Source of the DNA: an uncultured Pelagibacteraceae bacterium
Lineage (GTDB): Bacteria; Pseudomonadota; Alphaproteobacteria; Pelagibacterales; Pelagibacteraceae
Length of the DNA stretch: 64,000 nt
Assembly (NCBI GenBank): GCA_902581585.1
Contig: CACHPB010000005.1
Location: forward strand, 1-64,000
Direction of reading: 5' to 3'
The position numbers were made by a program, and so were the translations under genes. Below are positions 9,622-18,766 of this stretch, in pieces. How positions within the stretch are numbered: position 1 is the stretch's first letter; every line of letters begins with the position of its first letter. Under the pieces are notes generated by a model. That model saw only the letters and a program-made list of their open reading frames with translations. It did not search any database and was not told where the DNA came from.

Positions 9622-11045
9622 GATTTAAGCGTCTCCGGTAAATTAAATAAAATAACATGTTTATGAACAAGCTCTTTATACTGATTTATAATTTGTAAAA
9701 TTTCACTTGGATTATCATAATTTTTTTCAATCATTTCTTCATAAAATTTAGTTGTCTGTGACTTGCCTGACTTCTTGTAATAAGCCTCTCTTGCATAAAC
9801 CAGCCTTCTAATTAGTAACTCTGGTGACATCCAATCCTCTGAAATATCTGACCATCCATTTGGTTGTTTTGCTAAATAAGGATGTTGTCCAAGCTCATCC
9901 ATCAATCTTTCTAAGGCTCTTTGATCTTTAATCGGTTTATTTCCAAGTTGATAAAGATCCATAAATGAAGGAGATGGGATTAAATCAACATCAGCCATTT
10001 TGCTCATTTGCAATAACCAGTTTTCTGGATTCTGAAATTTATTATATTTATCAGAATAATTAAAAGCAACCTCTATAGCAGCTTTGTGAACTTCTGGTAA
10101 AAAACCATCTGATTTTTCCCAAGCTTTTATAATTGGTTCCATCATATCTTCAGTCGGGTTATCTGTGATTAAATATCTACAGAGTTTCATTGCAATAAAC
10201 TTTCTGCAGGAAGGGTGGTTAACAAGATCTGTGATTGCAACTGATAAACTTTTTCTACCTCTTTTATATTTTTTACCTAAAACTATTTTAGTACCAGGCT
10301 CATGAGCATCAGGGTTAAAATGAACATCTCCTGTCTCTAATCTTTTCTTTCCCCACTTAGGTCTCCAACCACTCATTATATATGCCATTTGGATTACATC
10401 TTCTTGTGTATATCCACAATCTGGCGATACAGTATGAAGTTCAAGAAGCTCTCTTGCATGATTTTCATTTACACCTTTTGTCTTCCCTTTTTCTCTTGCC
10501 CATTTAGCTTCTTGACTCTTAGGTCCTATGTTCTGTTCATTATCTAAGTGATGTATCATCGACCAACCAATAGTTGCCTCTTGGGCCATTTTTTCAAAGT
10601 TTTGATTCATGTTAGCTCTAATGATCTCTCTTTGGTAAGCACCTGTTGTATACTGTGCTAAAAAATCTTTTTCACTGATTGCGAAATGATTTCCCCAGAA
10701 GTACCAAAGTTTTGCTAAAACTGGTGTTTCACTTTTTAATGCTTCTGAATACCTTATACAAAGTTCAAGGTTCCACCAAAATTTTTGACCAGTTGCGTGC
10801 CTTAACTTATTTTTTTCCCTTTTGTAGCCTTCTTTGTCATTTTTAAATTTTTTTCTTAGAACTTTTCTATCTCCATAAACGTAATCTCGATAATAATTTC
10901 TAAGTTCTTTCTCTGGTAAAATTTTTCCCTTCCAAGAAAATTCGGGAATATCGTTCAATTGGTTTTTTGCCCATTCTAATGGATCTGATGGTGCCTGTTC
11001 ATTAGGTCCTAAACCGAAAGCAACTTTACGATAAAAATTTTTCAT
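9618..11045 (-). CDS. DUF1800 family protein
   Basis: 475 aa; AKLWYFWGNHFAISEKD, VNENHARELLELHTVSPDCGYTQEDVIQMAYIMSGWR, PNGWSDISEDWMSPELLIRRL. Confidence 0.9.
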   Translation of the reverse strand: MKNFYRKVAFGLGPNEQAPSDPLEWAKNQLNDIPEFSWKGKILPEKELRNYYRDYVYGDRKVLRKKFKNDKEGYKREKNKLRHATGQKFWWNLELCIRYSEALKSETPVLAKLWYFWGNHFAISEKDFLAQYTTGAYQREIIRANMNQNFEKMAQEATIGWSMIHHLDNEQNIGPKSQEAKWAREKGKTKGVNENHARELLELHTVSPDCGYTQEDVIQMAYIMSGWRPKWGKKRLETGDVHFNPDAHEPGTKIVLGKKYKRGRKSLSVAITDLVNHPSCRKFIAMKLCRYLITDNPTEDMMEPIIKAWEKSDGFLPEVHKAAIEVAFNYSDKYNKFQNPENWLLQMSKMADVDLIPSPSFMDLYQLGNKPIKDQRALERLMDELGQHPYLAKQPNGWSDISEDWMSPELLIRRLVYAREAYYKKSGKSQTTKFYEEMIEKNYDNPSEILQIINQYKELVHKHVILFNLPETLKS

Positions 11046-11063
11046 TTAATTATTTAAAATAAC

Positions 11064-11936
11064 TTATTTTATGATGTCAATATCTGAAATATTTGTTAAA
11101 GAATTATTAAACTCAGTCATATTTTCTCTTCTTGATATTTTTAAAATAACTAGACCAAAAATAATGATTAGCGCTAAAGGTATAGCTGTAATTACACTTA
11201 AATATTCAGCAATTATTACCAAATATATTGCATAAAATGCTATTGATCTAAAAATCACTGAAGATTTAAATACTGCAATAATTGCTAGGGAATGTTTTAT
11301 TAAATTAATGAAACTCATTTTTGAGGGACCAAAATATCTAGAACCTCTTATTGATGGAGAATTAATTAAATTATTTTCTATTTTTGCTAATGATCCAGAA
11401 AAACTACTCCAGGTTGCTTTCTCGTCAATTAATTTCTTAACAGTTTCTTTTGTAAGGCAAGTGAAATTTCCAAATTTTATAAATTTTCCTGTAAATGTAT
11501 ATGTAATTATTTTGTGTAAAAAATAACAAATTTTAAAAATTAAACCTTCTGATCTTTTAACTCTTTCTCCAACAATACTTTTGTGAGGATTATCCTTAAT
11601 CTTTTCTACAAAGTTTTTTATCTCTTCTGGCCTGTCTTCTCCATCACCATCCATAGGTATTACATAATCAAAATCTTCATTTTCTGAAATATGTTTTAGT
11701 CCAGCAGCAATACATCTTGCGTGACCCTTGTTATTTCTCATATTTATTAACTTTATTGACTTAATCTTATTTAAATTTTTATTTTCTAAATTTTTTTCTT
11801 CAGTTGATGCATCATTAATTAAAATAATTGAAAATGAAGCATTTAAATCAGAAATATTGCTATTGATTTCTTCAAGTAATATTGATGTAGATCTAAAGTC
11901 ATTAAATACTGGAATTAATATTATAATGTTCATCAA
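11064..11936 (-). CDS. Family 2 glycosyltransferase with C-terminal TM segments (polyprenyl-phosphate sugar synthase-like)
   Basis: 290 aa; IILIPVFNDFRSTSILLEEI, YVIPMDGDGEDRPEEI, C-terminal hydrophobic helices; start shown is TTG, an ATG follows immediately. Confidence 0.85.
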   Translation of the reverse strand: MMNIIILIPVFNDFRSTSILLEEINSNISDLNASFSIILINDASTEEKNLENKNLNKIKSIKLINMRNNKGHARCIAAGLKHISENEDFDYVIPMDGDGEDRPEEIKNFVEKIKDNPHKSIVGERVKRSEGLIFKICYFLHKIITYTFTGKFIKFGNFTCLTKETVKKLIDEKATWSSFSGSLAKIENNLINSPSIRGSRYFGPSKMSFINLIKHSLAIIAVFKSSVIFRSIAFYAIYLVIIAEYLSVITAIPLALIIIFGLVILKISRRENMTEFNNSLTNISDIDIIK

Positions 11937-12058
11937 CTTACTGAGCCTATTAATCTAAACAAAGAGGCAAAAAAACCATATCCTGAAAGTTCTATTAAAG
12001 CAATTATTCCAATAATGAATAAAAGTTTTTTATTTTTTTCGTTTAATTGAAATTTCAT
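11933..12058 (-). CDS. 41-aa single-TM small protein (not in ORF track)
   Basis: Manual translation MKFQLNEKNKKLLFIIGIIALIELSGYGFFASLFRLIGSVS*; TGA overlaps the ATG of the downstream glycosyltransferase (TGATG), start overlaps end of upstream GT39-like gene. Confidence 0.55.
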   Translation of the reverse strand: MKFQLNEKNKKLLFIIGIIALIELSGYGFFASLFRLIGSVS

Positions 12059-13368
12059 TTATATTTTATGCACTCCATATCACTATTACACATGTAAAGA
12101 TCCTTTGAGCTATAAATCCACTTTGGTCTTTCTGGAAGATGATAAGATATATTTCCTGCAATCCACTCATTACCCTTTACATATTCCATTTTTCCAAGGT
12201 CATTTGCCTCTGTTTTATAAAAATTTTTAGCCTGTATAGCTAAATTTTTTCCATTAAAATCAGTCCTTTTGTCAGTTTTTGAAATAGAAACATATGCATA
12301 TAATATTGGTGAAATAAAAAATAAGACTAAAAAGACAGAAGTAAAAGCTTTCATTTTTTCAAAATTAATTTCAGACTTAAAAATATAAATAAATAGCAAA
12401 CCAAAACTTATATAGAATGGAGTCATCCACATAGTTCTTATTTTAAAACCCATAGTAAAAGATGTTAAAAAAATAAATAAAATAGGAATTAAGTTTATCG
12501 ATAACAAAAATAATAGTTTATCATCATTTAAGTTAATATTTATTTTAAATTTTTTAATTAAAATAAAAATCATTAATAAGAATGGAATCAATATTCCAAT
12601 TTGTTTAAGTAAAAATATAAATGGATTTTTTAAATGACCCAAAATACTTGCTTCTTCTGACCCAGTTCTCATTAGCCCATATGTTATAGTTACATACTCA
12701 TTCTCAGATAGCCAAATAATATGGGGAGACAAAATTAAAAAAAAAGGAATTAAGGATATCAGACACTTAAAATTTATTTTTTTGTTAATAATTAAGTAAA
12801 TTAAAAGGACAGCTATTGCTAAACCTAAGTAAACAAATAAATATTTTGAAAGGAAACCAAATCCAGCAAATAATCCAAGTAATATCCAATCTAAGATTTT
12901 GTTATTTGTAATTCCTTTCCATAAATAAAAGATAGAAAGTGACCAAAAAGGAATAAGACATACGTTTACATTAAACTCAGGAGTGGTGAAGTTATAGAAA
13001 TAAATACCCTCTAATAATAAAACAGATAGAAAACAATAAATCTTATTTTCAAAAAAATCCTCTGCTAACTTAAAAATAACAAAGAATGAAACTAAAATAC
13101 AAATTTGACTTAATAGATAATACGCCCAATCTTGTGGCCCAAAAATAAAATAAATTATTTCTGGTAAAAAAGCACTCATTGGAGGATGTTTATTAAATCC
13201 CCAATCTAAGTTGCTTCCCCACGCCAGGGCTTCAATAGTATCTAATGGCAAATTATGATTTGTAAGAGTTGGAATCAATGTCCAGATCAACAGATGTGAT
13301 GTAATGAAAATATAAAATATATTGTTTATATTCTTTTTATAAATGGCCATTTTTATTAATTTATACAA
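12055..13368 (-). CDS. Integral membrane glycosyltransferase, ArnT/GT39-like
   Basis: 437 aa polytopic protein; LPLDTIEALAWGSNLDWGFNKHPPMSAFLPEIIYFIFG (first-loop D/E motif), WKGITNNKILDWILLGLFAGFGFLSKYLF. Confidence 0.8.
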   Translation of the reverse strand: MYKLIKMAIYKKNINNIFYIFITSHLLIWTLIPTLTNHNLPLDTIEALAWGSNLDWGFNKHPPMSAFLPEIIYFIFGPQDWAYYLLSQICILVSFFVIFKLAEDFFENKIYCFLSVLLLEGIYFYNFTTPEFNVNVCLIPFWSLSIFYLWKGITNNKILDWILLGLFAGFGFLSKYLFVYLGLAIAVLLIYLIINKKINFKCLISLIPFFLILSPHIIWLSENEYVTITYGLMRTGSEEASILGHLKNPFIFLLKQIGILIPFLLMIFILIKKFKININLNDDKLLFLLSINLIPILFIFLTSFTMGFKIRTMWMTPFYISFGLLFIYIFKSEINFEKMKAFTSVFLVLFFISPILYAYVSISKTDKRTDFNGKNLAIQAKNFYKTEANDLGKMEYVKGNEWIAGNISYHLPERPKWIYSSKDLYMCNSDMECIKYK

Positions 13369-13393
13369 TTAATGCATTCTTGACACTCTATAA

Positions 13394-13846
13394 ATGATGA
13401 ATATATTCACCAGATTTGAAAAATTGAGTATGGTTAAGATCTCTAAAAAATATATTCCAAAAGAAACTGAAAAATACATGTGCGCAAAACATCTTGCATA
13501 TTTTAAACAAAAATTAATGGACTGGAAAAAAGATCTTAAGAGAACAAATAATGAAGCAATATTCAATGCTTCAATGGATGATAACAGTGCTTCAGCAGAT
13601 ATTGTAGATCAAGCAAGTTCATATACGGAAAAAAATGTTGAAATGAGAGCGATCAACAGACAAATAAAATTAATTTCAAAAATTGATGGTGCTTTGAAAA
13701 AAATTCAGGATGGAACGTATGGTTTTTGTGAGGAAACTGCTGAGCCAATTGGTCTTAAAAGATTAATGGCGAGACCAGTTGCAACCCTGTGTATATCAGC
13801 TCAAGAGAAACACGAAAAAGAAGAAAAAGTTTACGCTGATATTTAA
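13394..13846 (+). CDS. dksA: DksA/TraR-family regulator with degenerate zinc finger
   Basis: 150 aa; DNSASADIVDQAS, YGFCEETAEPIGLKRLMARPVATLCISAQEKHEKEEKVY. Confidence 0.85.
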   Translation: MMNIFTRFEKLSMVKISKKYIPKETEKYMCAKHLAYFKQKLMDWKKDLKRTNNEAIFNASMDDNSASADIVDQASSYTEKNVEMRAINRQIKLISKIDGALKKIQDGTYGFCEETAEPIGLKRLMARPVATLCISAQEKHEKEEKVYADI

Positions 13847-14469
13847 GGATAGTCTATTTCAGCATCTTTATTTAATACTTTAAATCCTTTGATAACTGCT
13901 GGACGTTTTGCAATATCAACGAACCATCTAGATAATCCTTTAAAGTTTTCTAATCCAATGTCATGTCTTTTGTGACGTGCTATCCAAGACCATGTAGCGA
14001 TATCAGCAATAGAGTATTCTTTTCCAGCTAAATAATCACTTGTTGATAGTCTTGCCTCTAAATCTTCGTATAACTTTCTAGTTATTTTAAAATATCTTTC
14101 CTCTCCCCACTCACTTTTTCCTTGATGATAATAATGAAACTGATGATGTTGGCCTATCATTGGACCAATCAAACCCATCTGGGCCATCAACCATTGATTT
14201 ATCTCTAATCTATTATTTTCTGGATAAAACATTTTACTTTTTTCACCTAAGTACATCAATATTGCTCCTGACTCGAATATTGATTTTTTATTTTCGTGAT
14301 CTGTAATCACAGGTATCTTATTAAACGGACTAATTTTTTTAAATTCAAGTTTGTGTTGTTCACCTTCGTTTAAGTTTACTTTGGTAATTTTATAATCAAA
14401 GTTTATCTCTTCTAACATAATACTAATTTTCCAACCATTAGGAGTATCGGCTGTAAATAACTCGATCAC
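13843..14469 (-). CDS. Glutathione S-transferase family protein
   Basis: 208 aa; TADTPNGWKISIMLEEINFDYKI, ESGAILMYLGEK, SIADIATWSWIARH. Confidence 0.9.
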   Translation of the reverse strand: MIELFTADTPNGWKISIMLEEINFDYKITKVNLNEGEQHKLEFKKISPFNKIPVITDHENKKSIFESGAILMYLGEKSKMFYPENNRLEINQWLMAQMGLIGPMIGQHHQFHYYHQGKSEWGEERYFKITRKLYEDLEARLSTSDYLAGKEYSIADIATWSWIARHKRHDIGLENFKGLSRWFVDIAKRPAVIKGFKVLNKDAEIDYP

Positions 14470-15481
14470 TATTTTACGCCCAGTCTATCTTTTATAGTGT
14501 TAGAGGCTGTTGTAAATTCAAATCTGTATTTCTCATTAGGTCTTGCATGTTTAAAGCAACCTCTTGCAGCTAGAGCTCCTTCATGGAAACCAGAAAGAAT
14601 TAATTTGAGTTTTCCTGGATATGTACAAATATCGCCGATAGCAAAAATACCCTTTTTATTAGTTTCAAAATTTTCTGTATTAACTGGTATTGTTTTTTTA
14701 TCTAAATTTAGTCCCCATTCAGCTATTGGTCCAAGTTGCATTATTAAACCGAAAAATCCTAAAACATAATCAGCCTTTATAGTTTTGCTTTCACCTTCTT
14801 CACTTTTAATCTCGACTTCCTCTAGAGAGCCGTTACCTTTCACATCTTTAATTGAATACTTTGTAAATAGACTAATTTTATTTTTTTCACTAAGTTCTTT
14901 AATTTTTTGAACACTTGCAGGTGCACCTCTAAACTCATCCCTTCTATGTATAAGAGAAACTTTCGAGGTACTTGACAATTCAATTGCCCAGTCAAGTGCA
15001 CTATCTCCACCTCCAAAAATAGCTACTGACTTATCTTTAAAAATACTCTTATCTTTTATTGAATATAATACTGTTTTGCCATCAAACTTTTCTGCACTTT
15101 TTGTCGGAAATTTTCGTGGTTCAAAAGATCCAACTCCTCCGGCTATTACTACATTTGGTGTGTTAAACTCTTTACCATTAGTTGTTTTTACTATCCAGCT
15201 CTCATTTTCTTCTCTTAGCTCTTGAACTCTATCATTTAAATGAAATTTAAAGTTAAAAGGTTTTATTTGTTTAATTAAATTGTTAGTAAGCTCTTCCCCA
15301 GTGCATTCGGGAACTGCGGGAATGTCATAAATTGGTTTATCTGGATAAAGTTCTATGCATTGGCCACCAATTTTATCTAGGTTATCAACTATTTCACATT
15401 TCAAACCAATGATTCCTAATTGATGGGCACAAAACAATCCTGTTGGGCCTGCACCGACTATTACAACATCAGTTTTAATCA

Positions 15482-15482
<1 letters not shown>
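14469..15482 (-). CDS. Ferredoxin--NADP reductase, thioredoxin-reductase-like type
   Basis: 337 aa; DVVIVGAGPTGLFCAHQLG, IAGGVGSFEPRKFP, GGGDSALDWAIEL, FAIGDICTYPGKLKLILSGFHEGALAAR; no CxxC active site. Confidence 0.9.
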
Positions 15483-15858
<376 letters not shown>

Positions 15859-15881
15859 ATATATATCGTAACTAATTGTTA

Positions 15882-16646
15882 CTAAGCTCTTCTTGTAGAG
15901 TTAGAAACTGCACAAGACCAGATAATTAAACCAAATGCGATTTTATTAACAAAGTCTGCTAAGTTATAGATAACGTTTAATGCGTTAGCATCAATTCCAC
16001 CTGTTAGGTAACCAAAAATGTAACCTAATGGGTAAATTGCCCAACCTACAGTAACAATCATTCTTAAAGCTCCAAATGCAGTTACTAAAGCTTTGTTTCC
16101 AGATTTAGCAGCAACTTTTCCTGCTTCTCCTGAAAAGATTTCATAAAGAATGTAAATCCATCCAGCCATACCGATTATGAAACCTAGTGTAGCATTAATG
16201 AATCCAGCTTCTCCAAGATATCCACCTATTAACATAACTAGTGAACCAATTAAGATTCTCCAGAATATGTTTGTGTCAACTTTTCTTACTGCTGAAAGAA
16301 TTAAGTAAAATTCTACTAGCTGTAGCGGTACAGTAATTAACCAGTCAATGTATCTGTAAACAGTCGGAGTATCACCTGTTTCAACCCATACTGCTCTCAT
16401 ATACATATAGTGAATAAATGCTATACCAGTTACTAATCCAGCTACGTTAACTGATTTTCTCCACTGTGAACCGACATTAGCCTGTTCCATAAAGAAAAAC
16501 GCTGTAGCTGCTAACATACCCATTGAAATTAACCAAAACGAAATACCTACGAAATCGTCTGTAGCTAAAAAGGCTGTTGCTGCGTTAGCTGCCGTAGTTG
16601 CTCCGAAAAGCACTGCCGCTAAAGCTAACATTTTCATTGTCTTCAT
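15882..16646 (-). CDS. Proteorhodopsin, proton-pump type, blue-tuned motif (Q at tuning position)
   Basis: Signal peptide; VYRYIDWLITVPLQLVEFYLIL (R94, D97, Q105, E108 by motif), IHYMYMRAVW (H75), ADFVNKIAFGLIIW (retinal Lys); AGGGAG SD upstream of ATG at 16646. Confidence 0.95.
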   Translation of the reverse strand: MKTMKMLALAAVLFGATTAANAATAFLATDDFVGISFWLISMGMLAATAFFFMEQANVGSQWRKSVNVAGLVTGIAFIHYMYMRAVWVETGDTPTVYRYIDWLITVPLQLVEFYLILSAVRKVDTNIFWRILIGSLVMLIGGYLGEAGFINATLGFIIGMAGWIYILYEIFSGEAGKVAAKSGNKALVTAFGALRMIVTVGWAIYPLGYIFGYLTGGIDANALNVIYNLADFVNKIAFGLIIWSCAVSNSTRRA

Positions 16647-16861
16647 AAAAAACTCCCTCATAGTTAGTTTTTTTTATTAGTTTAAATTTAAACTACAGAC
16701 TAATCTAATGATTAGCCTAAAGTTAGGGTTAGATAGCAAAAAAAATTGGTTTATTGAAGAGTTTTTGACCTCTAAAAAGTATTGATTTTACTTACTTTGT
16801 GAAATTAAATACAACCTGTTACATAAAATCATTATAAAAGTGAGTCAAAAAACAAATCACC

Positions 16862-18760
16862 ATGAAAGATAGTTTTAACAAAATTTATCAAGAATCTATT
16901 CAAAATCCTGAGAAGTTTTGGCAAAATGTATCTGAGGATATCTTTTGGTTTAAAAAACCATCAAAAATTTTAAACAAATCAAATCCTCCATTTTATAAAT
17001 GGTTCGAAGATGGAGTGACAAACACCTGTTACAATGCAATTGATACTCACATTGATAAAGGCAATGGTGATAAAATTGCATTGATATATGATAGTCCTAT
17101 CACAAATAACAAAGCAAAATTCACTTACAATGAATTAAGAGAAAAAATTTCAAAATTTGCTGGTGCACTTGATAATCAAGGTATCAAAAAAGGTGACAGA
17201 GTAATTATTTACATGCCAATGATACCGGAGGCTGTCATTGCTATGCTTGCATGTGCAAGGATTGGAGCAATACACTCAGTTGTCTTTGGTGGATTTGCAT
17301 CAAATGAGTTGGCAAGCAGGATCGATGATAGTAAAGCAAAGATTTTGATTACTGCTTCTTGTGGATTTGAACCAGGAAGAACAGTTGAGTATAGACCCTT
17401 AGTTGATGGGGCTCTTAAACTTGCAAAACATAAAGTTGAAAAAGTAATTTTCTATCAAAGAAAAAATCATGAGGTAAAACTTAATTCACCTCTTGAGATA
17501 AGCTGGGAAGAGTGTCTTATTAATGCGAAAGATAAAGATTGTGTTGAATTAGGAGCTAACGAATTTGCTTATATTTTATATACCTCGGGTACCACAGGAA
17601 TTCCAAAAGGAATAGTTAGAGATGTTGGTGGACACATAGTTGCACTAAAATGGACTATGAAAAATATATATAATATTGATGAAAATGATGTTTGGTGGTC
17701 AGCAAGTGATATTGGTTGGATTGTGGGGCACTCTTATATTGTTTATGCACCTTTGTTTAAAGGTTGCACAACTGTATTGTTTGAGGGTAAACCTGTAGGC
17801 ACCCCTGATGCAGGAGTATTTTGGAGGATTATTTCAGAATACAAAATTAAATCTTTATTCACTGCCCCAACAGCTTTTAGAGCAATTAAAAAGGAAGATC
17901 CCGATGGAAAGTTTTTTTCTAAATATGATTTAAGTTCATTTGAGTCATTATTTTTAGCTGGAGAGAGAGCTGATCCTGATACATTAAAGTGGGCAGAAAA
18001 TCTTTTGAGTGTACCTGTGATTGATCATTGGTGGCAAACAGAAACTAGTTGGGCAATAAGTTCAAATTGTACTGGTATAGAAATGCAAAAAACTAAATAT
18101 GGTTCAGCATGTAAAGCAGTTCCAGGATATGATATTAAAATAATTAAACCAGATCATTCAATCGCAAAACCAAATGAGATGGGAGATATAGTTGTAAAAC
18201 TACCTTTGCCACCTGGAACATTTCCTACACTTTGGAATGCAGATAAAAGATATGAAGAAAATTACATGTCTAATTACAAAGGATATTATCAAACATATGA
18301 TGCGGGACACATTGATGAAGATGGATACATTTGGATTATGTCAAGAACAGATGACATTATTAATGTTGCTGGACATAGATTATCTACTGGGGCAATAGAG
18401 GAGGTTTTATCTGAACATCAATCGGTTGCTGAGTGTGCCGTTCTTGGGATTTCAGATAAATTAAAAGGACAATTACCAATAGGTCTCGTTGTTTTAAAAA
18501 CTGGAGTAGAAAAGGATGATGATACTATCTCAAAGGAATGTATTAAAATGGTCAGGGATAAAATTGGACCAGTTGCAGCCTTTAAAGTAGTCATAGTAAT
18601 AAAAAGATTGCCCAAAACAAGATCTGGAAAAATTTTAAGGGGAACTATTAGGAAAATTGCTGACAGTGAAGATTACAAAATGCCAGCAACAATTGATGAT
18701 CCAGCAATTCTAGCTGAGATTACTCAAAGTTTAATTGAAAATAAAATTCTTAATAGATAA
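16862..18760 (+). CDS. prpE: Propionyl-/acetyl-CoA synthetase-like acyl-CoA ligase
   Basis: 632 aa; FAYILYTSGTTGIPKGIVRDVGGHIVAL, DHWWQTETSWAI, LPKTRSGKILRGTIRKIAD. Confidence 0.85.
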   Translation: MKDSFNKIYQESIQNPEKFWQNVSEDIFWFKKPSKILNKSNPPFYKWFEDGVTNTCYNAIDTHIDKGNGDKIALIYDSPITNNKAKFTYNELREKISKFAGALDNQGIKKGDRVIIYMPMIPEAVIAMLACARIGAIHSVVFGGFASNELASRIDDSKAKILITASCGFEPGRTVEYRPLVDGALKLAKHKVEKVIFYQRKNHEVKLNSPLEISWEECLINAKDKDCVELGANEFAYILYTSGTTGIPKGIVRDVGGHIVALKWTMKNIYNIDENDVWWSASDIGWIVGHSYIVYAPLFKGCTTVLFEGKPVGTPDAGVFWRIISEYKIKSLFTAPTAFRAIKKEDPDGKFFSKYDLSSFESLFLAGERADPDTLKWAENLLSVPVIDHWWQTETSWAISSNCTGIEMQKTKYGSACKAVPGYDIKIIKPDHSIAKPNEMGDIVVKLPLPPGTFPTLWNADKRYEENYMSNYKGYYQTYDAGHIDEDGYIWIMSRTDDIINVAGHRLSTGAIEEVLSEHQSVAECAVLGISDKLKGQLPIGLVVLKTGVEKDDDTISKECIKMVRDKIGPVAAFKVVIVIKRLPKTRSGKILRGTIRKIADSEDYKMPATIDDPAILAEITQSLIENKILNR

Positions 18761-18766
18761 AACTAA

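Noticed and set aside
13369-13566. Minus ORF 65 aa overlapping the dksA-like gene
   Set aside because: Antisense to a conserved DksA-family gene; no supporting motif.
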